Positions 49,174 through 63,000 of a stretch of 64,000 bases of DNA are shown here, in pieces (the stretch's first letter is position 1; every line of letters begins with the position of its first letter). The position numbers and the translations under genes are program-made. The stretch is taken from the NCBI GenBank assembly GCA_945643635.1, contig CALZFC010000021.1:248001-312000 (forward strand), written 5' to 3'. Source of the DNA: Allodiplogaster sudhausi. Lineage: Eukaryota; Nematoda; Chromadorea; Rhabditida; Diplogasteridae. The notes beneath the pieces were generated by a model. That model searched no databases and was not told where the DNA came from. It saw nothing but the letters and a program-made list of their open reading frames with translations.

Positions 49174-49457
49174 GTCAGTCTCAGTGACTTCCTCTCTTCC
49201 TCTCTCGCTCAGGAGAGAATGTCATCTTCCTGCTCACTCCTGCGCTCACTTCTGGTACGAATGCACACAAACACACTCCCATAATTTATGTGCCAAAAAC
49301 GCAACTAATGAAATCCTTGAAAATCAGCCGACTGCTTGATTAATGAAAAAAGAAATGCAGACAATGAATGAACTATTAAAATGATTCACCATTGGTCGCA
49401 TCCCATCGTGTAGTGCAGAAAGAATGGCCGTAGCTATGCAATAAATTATTTCAGCTC

Positions 49458-52400
49458 ATGCGCCAGTCGAATGCAGAGCCAAGCACTCAAGGACAAAAGG
49501 TATTTGGTTAACTTAGTCCTATCACAAAATGTCTTTTCTCGGTATTCAGTATTCTCTCCCTTAAAACAAAATAAGACTGCAAACGTTGGACAGGCTTTGC
49601 TTGCCGTTCTTCTCATGGTGGCAGCCGCGACTGCTGTGGCAACTTCAGCCGCCACCACTGCAGCCACGGCTCTGCTCCTCATTCTCGGTCTTCTAATTTA
49701 TCAGGACAACAAGGTTGTAGGCGCCTTTGAAAAGGCCATGGCTTCCGTGGCATTCGCGTGGCGCCGCCCGTTCACTGCGTGGATCTGGTGCTTTGTCAGT
49801 ATCGCCATTTTTCGTAGATATTTCTGCAGAAGCATCTAATCTTTGTCATGCTTCATACAAAGTGTACTTTCATGCCACGTCAAAATAGTAAACATATTCA
49901 GGAGAGAATGGACGATGCCGCCGACGAGGTCTTCGGAGATCTCACACGTGCAGTAAGTAGGCCATTCCATGCCATCTCAAAACATTCCATATTCACTGAC
50001 ACGAATGCCAAAACCACCTCATTTTCAGGCGGAATGGCTCTCGTTCCTCATCTGCCCGCTGGCCCTGACCGGCGTCCTCTCCATCGACTTCGTTCTCAAG
50101 ACGGCTGCCGTATCCTCTGTCGTTATCTCCCTCTTCTCCTTCTCGCTTCGCTTCCTCGGCCTTTCTTCAGAAGCCTTGATCCCAGAATCACCTCGTATCC
50201 ACCTTCCAATGTCCACGTCCACAATTGCGGTTAACCATTGAAAATATGTCTATTATCAATAAGTCTTCTCTCTTTCTAATATTTCTACCACCGCTCTTCT
50301 CTACAGTGGTTTACATTTTTGAAAGAGTATTTCTTAAGGCACCGGAATATGCTTTGATGTCGCTGGTGTTCTTCGCCGCTTCCCACATCGCATCTGCAGT
50401 TCCCTCGACGTGCTTCTTCCATCTCCCAGTGAACACACTGATTCTCTTCTCGGTAGATGCTCTTGTTATCGGCATCATCATGAAGAAAGCGGTAAGCATC
50501 ATTTCTTCTGACTACTTTCTAAGAATATTTTTAGGTTAAAATTTGTATCCATTTAGCTTTTTGAAATTTTTGAAAGGATATTTTTTGTACCCTGGATACA
50601 TTTTAATTCTTTATAGGAGCCAATCAAGCAGAAAACTACAGGAACTGTCAACGAATTCGTTGATATGGTCTGTTTGATCTGATAGCTCAAAGAACAATAT
50701 GACTAATATTGGCATTATATTTCTGTCTGATCAACAAGACGTGCATTAACAGGCGCGTCTCCTCACCCTGCCGTCAATGGCGCACTTCCTGATCTCCGGC
50801 CGGCCTGCCTCCACTTCTTTCGCCCTCTTCCTGCTGGCCGCCGCCCTCTGCACCGCAGGCATCCGAATCCTTCGTCTGCTGTTGCCCTCCCTCATCTTCT
50901 CCCGTGCTGACCTCCCTGAGGGTTTCTTCGAACCGATTCGTGCCTGGAGTCTTCCTGTCATTGGCTCATTCCCTTTCGTTAGTATTTCTATTCTGTCATA
51001 CTCCATTCCCAGTCCAAGGCAACAAAATTCATTTTGAGCCTTATTTATGTTACAAAAAATCAATCTTTAAGATTTACGCAGATGACAAAAAAGCATGTGA
51101 GAACAATGCGAGAGTCCGAATACTGAACAATAAGCTGCCTCTTAGATTGACCTGGCCGAGCCTCAGCGCAGTTTCCTTCGACTCGCGAAGAAGGCTGGCC
51201 GCGCCATCTTCAAGATAAGCATGCCCCGCCCAGCTACTGTCATTGCTGGCTTGCACGAGATGAAGACCATTGCAGTTGGTGAGCGGTGGTTGTTCTGATT
51301 AGTTTCATGAAAATTTAACATGTTAAATTAAATTGGATTTTGTTTTATATTAAGTCTGTTTATTTGTTCAAGTCAAGGGATATGTTCAAAGACGATTCCC
51401 AAATGATTCCCAGACAAGCGTTCGTCGAGTCGGCCGGATACGTATCTTTACCAGACGTTCACGGGCAACAACCGCCGCGGCTCTGGCGTCATTCTCTCCA
51501 GTGAGAACGTCCACACGCGCGCTCGCATCTACGCAGACAAGGTGAACACCCCTTCTCCTGCTCAGACACCAAAAAACCCACCTTTTAACCTGGCACAACA
51601 GAGATGGAGTTTGTTTCAGAGAGACGCGACTATATTTCTATTAATGCTTCGAATAAATAGTCAGGCATATTCAAGTAGATTACGGTGGTAATAACCATAA
51701 AGCAGTTACAATGTTTAATGTCTAATAATAACACATCTTCTTATAACCAATAAAACAACAAAACGCTTGGCCAAAAAAATCCCCTGGGAAAATCGTAAAA
51801 ACTTCATTTATGAAACCAATATTTTCACTCGAGTAAACGTGGGTGTTCGTGGGAAACTGCCACCCTACAACAGTATATTTCGCAAGGTTTAGATGATGAC
51901 ATGAGTTCGTAAGACTCTTTGTCTTCTTGCAGTTCCTGCAGTCGCACGGCGTCTCTTCCGACTCGTCCATCGAGATGCTCGAGAAGCACACGGCACGCAT
52001 GATTGGTGTGATCGACGGGCTTCTCGCCAAGAGCAATGTCAGCGCTTCCTTCAGTCAATTCCACACATCCATTTACTCAGAAAACCACCTTACCAAAAGT
52101 ATGGCGCTCTCATTAACAAAACATGGTGTTCTTTGAGGTTGTCGACCTCCACCGCCCCTTCTCTTTCGCCGTTGCCTCGATCATCTACGACATGGTGCTT
52201 GGCAAGGAATTCGACTACCATGATAAGGAGATCTGGGCGCTCAAGTCAATGCTCGACAACATTCTGAAAATGGTTCGTGCATGAAAAGGTTTCTCCCACG
52301 GTCCATCAAAGACATTTGTACTCGAGGATAATGCTGTAATCCATTTACAGTGAAACGGTTTTAGGTGCAAAGCCCGATCCTGCTGCTGGCTGACTCGTAC

Positions 52401-53911
52401 AAGTGGATGAGAGGATGGACGAGCACGGAGAAGGCCTATCGAAAGATGGGCAATGATCTCACTGTCAGAATTATTTGACATACACATGCAAATCATCTGC
52501 AACTAGGCGTTCTATTTCATGGAGTTGGGTCATGAAACCAGCCTATTCAGACATTCTTCGAGAGTCAACTGAAAGAAGCGCGCGATCAGTGGGACAGCCA
52601 CCATCGCTCCGCCCACTCAGCCAACACTGTCTTCTCGGCATGGCTCGACAACCCACACGCATTCGGAGAAGAGGGGTAAGCGGACTGTTCTCCAGGCATT
52701 GTATAATAAGAATATGCATATAAAAGAGAGGAAAATCTGGTCATTTTCAACATATTCCCTATATCCGCCCTTTCAGAGAGAAGAACGTTCTTATGGTAGC
52801 GGGAGACGTGTGGACTGGAGGCATGGAGACAACCGTCACGGCTCTCTCCTGGGGAATCATCTTCCTTATGAAGCATCCCGAAGTGCAGGAGAACATTTAC
52901 GAGGAGCTCAAACAGGTAGAGTGTTAACATAAGACGGCAGATTCATTTTAACAGATCAGAGTGGGAATCGGGGTAGGGTTAATAAAATAAATGTGATAAA
53001 ATAGTTTCTTAAACAGTCTGTCCCCGCGAACGCTCCGCTGTCCTATGAGCAATCGGCAGCCCGCACTCCGTACACGCGTGCAGTCATCGAAGAGATTCTC
53101 CGACTCGCTAACGTTCTCCCTTGGAACATCCCGCACATGTGAGAAGCATTTCAAACACTTACAATTTGCCTACTTAAAACATAATTTCTTTCTTTAATAT
53201 TTTAAGACTTAATAAAATGAAATAAATTAGATATATTTTAGGGCTGCCGACGACATGGAAGTGACGATGCGTGACGGCAGCAGAACGCGCATCCCGAAGG
53301 GCGAGCAGATCATCTTCGCCATCTCGGCCGTCCTCCACGACGAGGAGTACTTCCCCAAGCCATACCAATTCGATCCCATGCGGTAAGATCATTTCTAGGG
53401 TCACATTTATTCGCATGAGAATGGAATATGAATAAGAATTTTCTCGAGTTTAGCCACCTGTGCGAGTCAACACCGGAAGAGCAAGAGGCCACTTCATCCT
53501 CTACGCGATACTCCTTTAAGGTTCCTTATTTGGAAGTTTTTCTTGGCAATGAAAGTTCAGCAAGAAAATGAAATGAAGTGGGCGACTAATCTTAATTTTC
53601 TTTTAGCGCCACCCCGCCAACATTGCCTTTGGGATCGGACAGCGAAGATGCCCGGGGCAGCCTCTCGCTCGCCGCGAGCTCTACGTCTTCCTCGTTCGAC
53701 TCGTGCAAACCTACGTCTTCCGCGCCATTCGTTAGTATTCTTTATTTTCTTATTGAAAGATGATGGAAATCTTTGGTCTTGAACTAATTAGCTTCTTTCT
53801 GATGAAGCTACAGGCAAACCCATTTCAGCTGACACGCCGCCGAGTATGGACCGGCAGATCGGCATGACTTCAGCGCCTAAGGCATTCTCCTCATTCATAA
53901 CTCGACGATGA
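49458..53911 (+). CDS. Cytochrome P450 with a long multi-membrane-segment N-terminus
   Basis: Nineteen exons, all phases consistent, 778 residues: 49458-49499, 49594-49794, 49902-49952, 50029-50194, 50307-50491, 50617-50667, 50753-50977, 51146-51278, 51414-51541, 51933-52037, 52138-52272, 52365-52463, 52551-52675, 52777-52915, 53017-53138, 53242-53382, 53454-53520, 53607-53730, 53814-53911. P450 hallmarks: hinge SLPVIGSF (about 298-305), I-helix AGDVWTGGMETT (about 557-568), EILR as ExxR (621-624), FDPMRH, and heme loop FGIGQRRCPG with Cys720. It would be an ER haem monooxygenase; family not assigned. Usual P450s are about 500 residues with one anchor; here about 230 residues with several hydrophobic segments (about 15-50, 102-150, 165-212) precede the usual anchor (253-280). 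The ATG follows a tttcag acceptor by three bases. Confidence 0.85.
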
Positions 53912-54629
53912 GAGAAAGAGGAGAGACAGAGATTGTAAAGGGACTGAGAGGTGGAACAACGAGGTCTTTTTCATGCTTTAAAAGCTAATGGACAATATGG
54001 GTAATATAGCACTAATGTTTGGCAAGTACCGTTGTGATATCTGCATAATATGGAGACATGCTGTGTCTTTTTCAATTGTGAGTTTCTTAACCGAGTAGTC
54101 ACGAGCTTTTTTTTCTTAACCGAGTAGTCACGAGCTTCGTGAGAACTTGGTCCAAATAGGCTATAAACACGTAATATAAATTTTTCGTAGTGTATAATTC
54201 GTATGCTTAGGCTTGAGGAAATTTCTATTTGAAAGAGGTAATTAGTCACACTTGATCCGGCGATGCTACATAAGCTACTATTTTGCGAAAAAGTATTTGT
54301 AAATTTGGAGTTATATTTCCTTTGGAGAGTTAGTACAAAGATTCCACGTCATTCATGCTAACGTTAGTCTAGATTGATCTCAGTGATTTGCATAGATTGT
54401 TGAAGTTCTTAAAAATTTATACATACGGTTCTGTTTTACCTAATTAATTATATGCTTGTTGATTTTGCGGAGAATGAATGAAAATATATTTATACTGCAA
54501 TTTCTTGAGTTTTGAAGCACGATATGAATCTGCTTCTGTAATAAATCATTGGAAAGTATATTTTGCATTACATTTGTCCCAATGATTTGCGTGGTAACCC
54601 CCTTCTTTTAGGACAAACTCAGCTTTCGT
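53912..54629. other. Convergent 3' ends: P450 (plus) and minus-strand gene
   Basis: About 720 bp holding both 3' UTRs. AT-rich with no coding exon. AATAAA-like strings occur (for example the TTTATT reverse complement near 54490) but none is clearly assigned. Confidence 0.4.
54083..54137. repeat. Tandem duplication of TTTCTTAACCGAGTAGTCAC
   Basis: Two perfect copies of a 26-bp unit (extending to CGAGCTT) begin at 54083 and 54112, separated by a few T residues. Confidence 0.93.
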
Positions 54630-55939
54630 TTAGTCTTCGTAAAGTAGCCACTCGGGGAATGTCCAGACGTAGTTTGTGAGTTCGGACTGGCCACGGTCCT
54701 CGATGAAGCGACGGAGCTCTCCTCCAAATGTTTGCGATTTGTTTACCATAGATATTAGAAATCTAACGAAACTCATGATCCTGGAAGAAAGAAGTTGCAA
54801 TACCTGAGATTGTGACACGAATGCGAATGCGCTGCTGCAGCCGGTGAAGTTGCTGGACGAGCAGCCGCTTTACTCGCAGTGTCTTCAGCACCATCGACAC
54901 CAGCAGAGAGGAGATCCGAGCGTACTCATCTGCCAGGGCTGAAATTCATTCCAAAAACATTCACAATTACCATAACAAGCTGATAAATTACTATAACATT
55001 TTCTTCTTCGTAGTCTGTTCAATAAATCTCCTTACACTGAAATTCAGTGTTTACAGATCACTTGACCTTTTTTCTCGGAATAAAACGAAAGAACAAAAAA
55101 GGAGGAAGTATTGCGTAGTTGAAGAGCGCTTGTGACGCAAGTGGCAAAAGAACACTTTGACTACAAGAACACTCACATCATTTCTTCCTGGTTTACGCTC
55201 ATTATGCTACAGCGAACTTGATTTGAATTCAAGTGCTGTCTACATGTTCACACTACATATCAATCTCGATTTCTTTTAAACGAGTCTTAATTTGACTAAT
55301 CTGCGTATTTTGGCTCTCCCCCCAAAACATATCATTTTATTCCTGCATGCTTGTACATCCTATTCACAGCAGTACTTTCTCCGCAGCAACGGAGACAAGG
55401 GCGCAATAGAAAACAGCGTATTCTGGGGAACAGAAATTTCTTTAAGCTGTTGCGTTACTTACAAATTCCCTACTGATATTTATCCTACCATTCCAGCACA
55501 GTACACAAGAATCGATTGCGCGACGCTCTAGGATGGCCGCGGTCTGCTTGAGACGGAAGAGTGCTCGCTCTGCTAGAATTGCCCGTTCCTTGTTGTTGCG
55601 TAGGATGTGACACTCTATATCTGCAGAGGTCATGGAAGAAAAAAACCGCTAGGTTAATGATCAAAAAGAAATGATTAATGAGATTATTAGCTCTAAAAAA
55701 AAAAGGAACGAGTGACAGACTTGACTCTTCCTCGAACTTATCCTAAGACCATAAATGACTGTCTGTAAACCATTAGCAGAGTGAATAGGAACGAGACGCA
55801 CAAAAGCGTCGGTGCCCATGCGGAGGCCCCAGACTGCGGTCGTGAGCACGAGGCCCTTAAATGCGACGAGCTGAAGCTGCTGGCCAAGATCGGAGTGCCG
55901 CTCTCCTACGATTTTGACCTTTCCATTGTGACAGAAAGT
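54630..55939 (-). CDS. Unrecognised minus-strand exons ending at 54630
   Basis: Coding-looking segments in minus order: about 55771-55939 (THNGKVKIVG-like start after gttgtag, then GERHSDLGQQLQLVAFKG and VWGLRMGTDAFVRL), about 55504-55620 (ERAILAERALFRLKQTAAIL), 54804-54938 (ALADEYARISSLLVSMVLKT, then VKRLLVQQLHRLQQ) and a last exon to 54630 reading ELRRFIEDRGQSELTNYVW and ending LLYED-stop. Helical, Leu/Arg-rich; no domain recognised. Exact donors are ambiguous in two places. They may be the 3' end of the gene at 57070-63263, reached by splicing from inside its last exon, or a separate gene whose start I cannot find. Confidence 0.5.
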
Positions 55940-57069
55940 CTACAACGCACAGAATCTTACCCAAATACTGTAGTGATGTACTAGCCATTCCTGATATTCA
56001 CAGATCAACGGGGTATTGTCCTAAATAATCGGCAGATGATTTTGATCAGTTTGTTTTGCCGGCTTTTGATAAATGAGAAAATTGAATCTAAGAAGCAAAT
56101 AGCATCGGCCCATTATCTTGGTTTTATAAATCTAGCATGACCGGAGGAAAACGATCTGCTGCCATGATAGCAGTTCGAGGGCAGCTTAAGTTCAGTAGCA
56201 AGCGATTTGTGGTCCAGACAAATGTCTCGAGTGGATATGATGAGACTTTTTTAGGACAGAAGTACAGCGAGAGAAACAAAACTCGACTCGAAGAACGGTG
56301 AATGTGTGGGGATACTGTAGAAGGAGTGAGGAGGAGGATCGTTCATTGAAACACTCATTGCCCTGATGACATGCACTGTCTTAATTGTATCATAATATCT
56401 TATTCCGGTTAACACTTTTGACTGAAAAAAGGCGCTTCTCATGAAATGAGTTAGTACAGAATCAACATATCTTTTAATTATCGTACATACCTCAATGATT
56501 TATTACTTTTTAATCAATAACTATATTTCGATCTGATTTTTTTGGTGGCTCCACGCTTGGAGAGCGAATTCATATTTATTAAAATAAAATAAAACTTTTA
56601 TCCTATCATTTGTCACGCCTTCACTGTCGTACTATGTGATACGCATCTGCCATTCAATTATGAGAATGCAAAATATTCTAGACAATTAATCCATTATGCG
56701 AGAGAGCATCTTCACGAAAATCGATAATATGTTTGATACAAAACAGGCAGAACATAAAGCGATAAGTTAGATACAGAACACCGGCAATGAAGAAGTGGAA
56801 TGAGATGCAGAGGTCATGAAAGAGACGGCAGAAGGGACGAGAAACAGATCATCGTTTGCACCGCTAAAATTAAACTCAACAAACAATATGGCATTGAAAG
56901 AAGGTAACATAAAAACTAGCGTTCATTCCCTATCCCATCACTCGTTAACAACGGCACAACAGTAAGACTAACGTTAGTCCAAATCTAAATTAGCGATAAG
57001 TCTTAATGAACAAATGCACATAGTAAGTATGATACAATGTATTTTAAGCGGGACCTACTGCTCGTTGCT
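55940..57069. other. Non-coding DNA between minus-strand exons
   Basis: About 1.1 kb, AT-rich. No exon with support; it is either an intron joining the two minus-strand exon groups or intergenic. Confidence 0.4.
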
Positions 57070-60000
57070 TCAACACGGCTTTCTCAAGGAGTGTCTGAGG
57101 AACACTTTAACGTCCTCAAGGACGGCGGTGTCACCGGCGAGAAGACGACCAGGACCTTCTCTTGTGCTTATCACAGCCACTGCTGCACGATCAACCATCT
57201 CAGCCCTTGAATAAAGAGGCATCTTCTCTCTAGGACAGACGAATGCTTGTTTAATATTTACATATATGCATTAAATGCTACGATATCTCGTGTATTACAA
57301 TAGCCACTCTGTCAAGCCTGTTTCAACGATTTTTCTTCAAAGTTTGACTGACTTCGGCGTCCCTGCATTGACCTCGAAAGCTGTTCGGACAATCAACCTA
57401 GCTGCGTAATCCCGTCGGATCTTCTCCGCGATCAGCAAAAGTAGCTGTGCTGCCTTAATAAAGCATAAGCTGTTGCAAAGCAAGAATGTCCACTATTAAA
57501 AAAGCAAAAAAAAACACACACACACGCAAACTTGATATAACAATGACCTCAGTGGAGAAGAAGTAGCACAGCTGTCGCATGATCTGCATGTCCGAGTCTA
57601 CGGTGAGTTGACAATGCTCGCTGAAAAGTAATTATTCGTGAAAATCATATACAAATGCACATGCATGTGTGCGTCATAATCGAGACCAAATAGAAGTTTC
57701 CCACCGCTTGTTCTCCACTGGAAAGTGATGTCTGAGTGGTTCTGCCAGCTCTTCGGGAAGCAAGCAAAGAACGCAGAGAGGAAGCCGGCCGATGCACTCC
57801 GTCAGCTGAGCAAAATCAACGATGCGCCAGTCACTGAAAGATGAGTCTATAAATCTACAATGTATAATAAAAAATCAACTTAGCTAAATAATGGAGAAAT
57901 TATTTCTAATAGAATGAAGAAAGCGACTTTGATGAGATGCGAAGTGAACTCTTTGCCGTCCTCACCGTGACAGGCCCATGAGTCAGGATTGGGTCTTTCT
58001 GCAAGGAAGAGGGGCTGGTAAATGAGAGTCAGGACGAAGGTACGGTACTTGGGCTCCTCGGAGCTCGCGTGGCCATTGGTCCTCGGGCAGCGGTGGGTGT
58101 CTTGAGGAGAAGGCGAGTGCGCTGATTCGCCTAAGGAGATGCTCGTACTCGGGCGACTCGAAGAGCCACGAACGACGAAGCAAGAGGCACACTCGCGCAA
58201 CGCCAGCCTCTTCATCCTGTTGGCAGATGAGATATCACAACCGAATTATTCCTTTTGACTGTTACAAATGTAGAATTGCACTACTCCTGAAATATGTCTC
58301 CTTAATAGCAAAGTATCTACCTTCAAGAACGGACATCGTCTCCGCTCCGAGTAATAATTAGTCATCATCTCAACAAAACAATCAGCCAGCGGATTCCGAC
58401 GTTCATCGCGTAAAACGGCAACGACGGACTGCAAGAAAGAAAATTAATTTATAATTATTTAAAAAATTAATTTGTAAATATGTATATTAAATTTTGAAAT
58501 GCATGCCAGTATTGAGAGCTGCGTGGTGTCGCAAATACTCGTTGCTTGCGACGGCCCTGCCTCCTCGTCTTCCACTGCATTTTTAGTGCACTCCTCGATG
58601 ACACGATCATCATGTAGAACCTAATATTTTGATGAATTAAAACTGCCACATAAGCAATGCTACTTTAAAGTACTTTTCATTCCATGCGATTGTTTAAAAA
58701 TATGAATAGCTAAGTCAATGGCATCTCCATCCTTACATACCTCTCGGTCCATCTCGCTTTGCTTCTCCTCTATACAGCTGGCAGTAGCTGACTTAACGGT
58801 GTGGAGTTTGGCCGGCTAAAGACGATATCATATCAGTAAGTGAACAAATTAGAAAGCAAAGACACCTTTTAACAAGATAACAGGTTTACCTGAATTAAAA
58901 TTTCAGCGAGTCGCTCGATGATGCATCTGACTTCCTTAAATTTCCGGATAATAAGTAATGTGGGCACCCCCATGAAATATTACTTTTCCACCATGGCTTT
59001 ACTCCATTAAATATGAGGACATAACTTAGTGAACCTCGCGGGAAGCCGAGCAATTAAGAGTTGGATCGTCTCGTTCATTGAGCGAGAGAAGCAAGAACTG
59101 CAGCCTCTCGACTGCTGTGAAGATCAGTGCAATCGCCTCTTCTGTCGCACTCAAGACAGGAAGTCAAGTCTAGTGCCCGAAGGAATAAGCGGTGCATAGA
59201 AGAAAGGAGCAACTTACTCGTGTGCAAAGTGGAGGACGCCGTTGGCCGTCTCTGTCGTCTGCTCATCGAATCCGTTTGTAGTGTGCAATTCTGTGATAAG
59301 AGAAAGTACGCTCATCTGCACTTTGTGTAGTTGAAAGCATAATGCACTACTCTTACGCTCTTTCACCATTATCGTTAACTCTTGCAGAAATGTATGTGTA
59401 TAGCTTGCTCGGAATGGCCTTTCTCTTGCTGCTTGTTTTACACGTTTATAGTCTACGTTGCACAACATTGACCAATTTTCTGAAAGAAACCCCTCAACAA
59501 TATCCTTTCCGCACCATTTTCGTCAGCATCCACCAAGTCGAGGACGACTCGATCAGCCAACATCTGAATCTGGTCGATGAGTCCGGCCAGCCTCCGATCT
59601 CCGATCTCCGCCGCTTCCAATGCCGCCCGCATCACTGCCAACGTATGCTCCACCTGAATCACAAAATTAAACATCAAAAATTTACTGAATAAAAAGAAAA
59701 TCTATTGAAAAATAAATAAACAAATCCAACAGATGATAGAAGAGCCTGCTCAGCTTCGTATTGTGCCTTAATTGTAGCCGCTTGTATGCTTTCAGTTTCG
59801 ATAAATTCAAAGTATCCTACCATATCAGACAGAGTGCATTTCTTGTGCTCGGCGGTGCTGCTGGAAGTTTGTGCCTGTTGTGACTGGCAGTCTCCATTCT
59901 CAGGCCGAGGCGAAGAGGATACCTGTAAAAGCGTACAACGGGATTTATGCCTGTCTACAAGCTAGCTGAATAATACCTAAATAATACAGTATGACAAACG

Positions 60001-63000
60001 CTTTCAATGATGGCGGGTGGGGCGTGTTTCCGCTTCGAAATCTTTCTGCCCTTCCCTTTCGAGCCTTTCTTTCCCGTTGCGCTGCCATTCAAGTGGCCAT
60101 TAGTGACCGAGACGCTGGCAGCCGCCTTGGATGAGCAACTCGCATTCGGCCCGGAATCGGTACCGACTCCAATGGATTCCGCCATCATTTTAAGGGTGGG
60201 GGAGCAGCTGAGTGACTCTGTCATCAGTGCGCGGTAGTCGGTGGCGTCGTCAACGAACACCTGTAGACCGCTCTTGTTCATTTCCTAAATGACTTGTTTC
60301 CAATTGCAATTTTAAACATAAATATATTTATCATATGCTCAAATCACCTTTGACACCTTAAGGTTAATCTATTTGTACATAATCATACCAGATCGGGTGG
60401 AAGAGCCGGAGTTGGTAAGTTTCTTCTCCTTCTCCATGAAAATCGTTCGCTAACAACTGCCTGCAAGATCAGATCTTTTCCTATATGCATTTCTCTTACT
60501 TCAATCTTCAATATCCCCTCTCATTATCTCTTTTTCTCTCATACAATGTCATCATCAATGAAGATGAGCTTGGAAGAGCTTTCGGAGAGGTTCTGCCTCC
60601 GGAAGGCCGCGTCCAGACTGGTGAAGGCGGCGGCCGAGAGGGGCAAGGGAGAGACACTCGGCGATGCTTGCATTCTACATGTGTCTTCCTCCTCTTCTGC
60701 TGACAGTGAAGTCTCCGTTTGGCATGCGACGTCCAGCTTATCTAAGATCGTGTTGTCAACTCAATTTTTAAAAAAGAAGGATTAAAAACAGACAAAAGTG
60801 GATAAATGAAGGAGAACAAAAAGCAGTTACGAAGATGCGAACAGAAAGAAGGGACGTAAGCGAACGCCTGGCCATAGAGGCAAGTGTAGCAGTGCTGTTT
60901 CAGGTGCATTTTGATATAGCAAGCCTAAAATCAGTTTCTTTTATTAGTAAGTAAAACAAGCATGAAGTGGAGTCAGTCGGAGAAAGTTGACCTGGACGAG
61001 CTCGGCTTGCAAGATCACTCGATCTGGCAGACACTTGTCTTCTCGCCGAAACAGCGCAATCTCAAGAAGATCGGAAGCATCCGAAGCTGCGTCCACCGAA
61101 GCAGACGGCAATTGGGGCAGCATCTGATAACGAATCATTGAAACAGTTCCCGGATTATTACAAGTCTAAAATGAACTCTTGTGACATAGGCAATTAATGG
61201 TTTCGTCTTGTTTATTAATGAATTTCCGTCATATCAACTGAGCATAAATTTTTAATGTATTCTAGTTGCTCGATTAGAATACCGTTTCTACGACGCTCTC
61301 CTCGTCTTCACTCGTCGTCGTGTTCGCGTCTTCATTATCATCGGCTCCCTCGGGTTGCGTGAAGAACATCTTTAGCAGGCGGATCAGTTCGTACTGAAAG
61401 CGTGAGCTTTTCCTCACGCAGCACCATTACTTTGTCTTTTAACTTAACGTGTATAAACAATGCTGAAAGTTTTAAAGGAAAAAAAGTTTTAATATTTAAT
61501 AGAAACGAGTGCCTGTTTCTCGTTGAGTTGCGATGGATGCTTGACAGCCAGGAGAGTGTGCATGGTGGAGGCCAAGTCATCCATGCGTCTCTCGGCGTCC
61601 TCGCCCCTTCTGGTCCACGCAGCGATAGCGTCGGCGCGAGTCATCTCGTCGCAGGCGCAGAAAGTGCGAGGCGCGGGCATTGGCGGCGGCCGCATGGGCG
61701 CGTCGTGCGGCCGCGTCGGCAGCTGCGTCACGCCAGGCGCCGCACGCCATGGCGAACAGCGGCGGAGAGCACGCTCCTGAGTTCGCGTTAAGAGACTCCA
61801 CTTTCACTCCACTCCACTCCACACTCTCTAGGATGAACTAGTTGACGATACCGTATTGAAGACGCCTCCTTCCAGGATAAGCCGAGATGGCAGATCTTCT
61901 ATTTCCTTCCATCTGGCCTATAAATATAACATTTTCCACTTCTGAAAGATTGAACGGACTTGAATTGTAAATAGAAGCAATTATATTCATTCTAATTTGA
62001 TTGTACACTTTGTAGCGCCTTGAGTCTGTTGAATATGTGAAGAAGGTGTGGCAAGTGTATGTGTTTTCCACGAACCGTGCAGAGCGTGGATCTCATCTGG
62101 CGAATCATCTCGCGCGCCCCGCTGCCGCACGCAATCTCCGCTTCTTCCGCAAAACTGTCGCGACGCTTCCGCTTCACTGTATTCATTGAAAAAATTCAAC
62201 TAAAGTTTCTGAAGTTTAGTTTTTGAATAGAAGAAATACAGCCAAATTTACAACATTAACCAGAAAGATTTAGACGATAAAATTCAAAATTGAAGAAATC
62301 ATGACAATAATCGAAACCTTTCCGTTTTTTAATCGGTGATCCCTCAGGCGTCGTCTGCATGGCTCTGGAGTTACTCTCGACATTGTAACATGTCTTGGCC
62401 CAACTCAAGATATCATTATTCTTTTTAAAAAATTAAAATAAAAATAAAAATGGTAACGTATTACTAATAAGAAGGCTCTCTGACCCGTTGTGCTCCGGGC
62501 AATAGTTGAGGGGGTCAGTGAGCAGCTTCTCACGACGATCACAGCACACTCGCACGTGGTGGCCTAGGCAAGCGAACTTTGGAAAACAAAATACTTAGTT
62601 TTATTCGCGGCCAAAGTATTCTTGCAGATATGTATGCGACACTGGCCCTTAATGGATAGATTCCAGTGTCACAAGTCAAAGAAGTCATGTAACAAGAAGA
62701 AGAAAAGAAAAAGGATGTAATATATCCAAAAGGTTAAATCGGATTCCCACCTGAATTCGTGATGGCGGCGGTTTCCAGATTCTGCAGCATCCAATACAGC
62801 TCGGAGGAGGTGGTTGTTTCTGCTTCTGAGAGAGCTCTGAATGCGTGGGAGATGGGAAGTGAGATCTTTCTAGTGATATTGGTCAACACTTCTACCCATT
62901 TTGGAGCTCATTATATCTCCAGTAACGATGCACTTCAATTTTGTGCTCATTGCTCTGCTATCCTCCAGTTCCAGGCAATCAAGCAGAAAAATGTGTTTGA

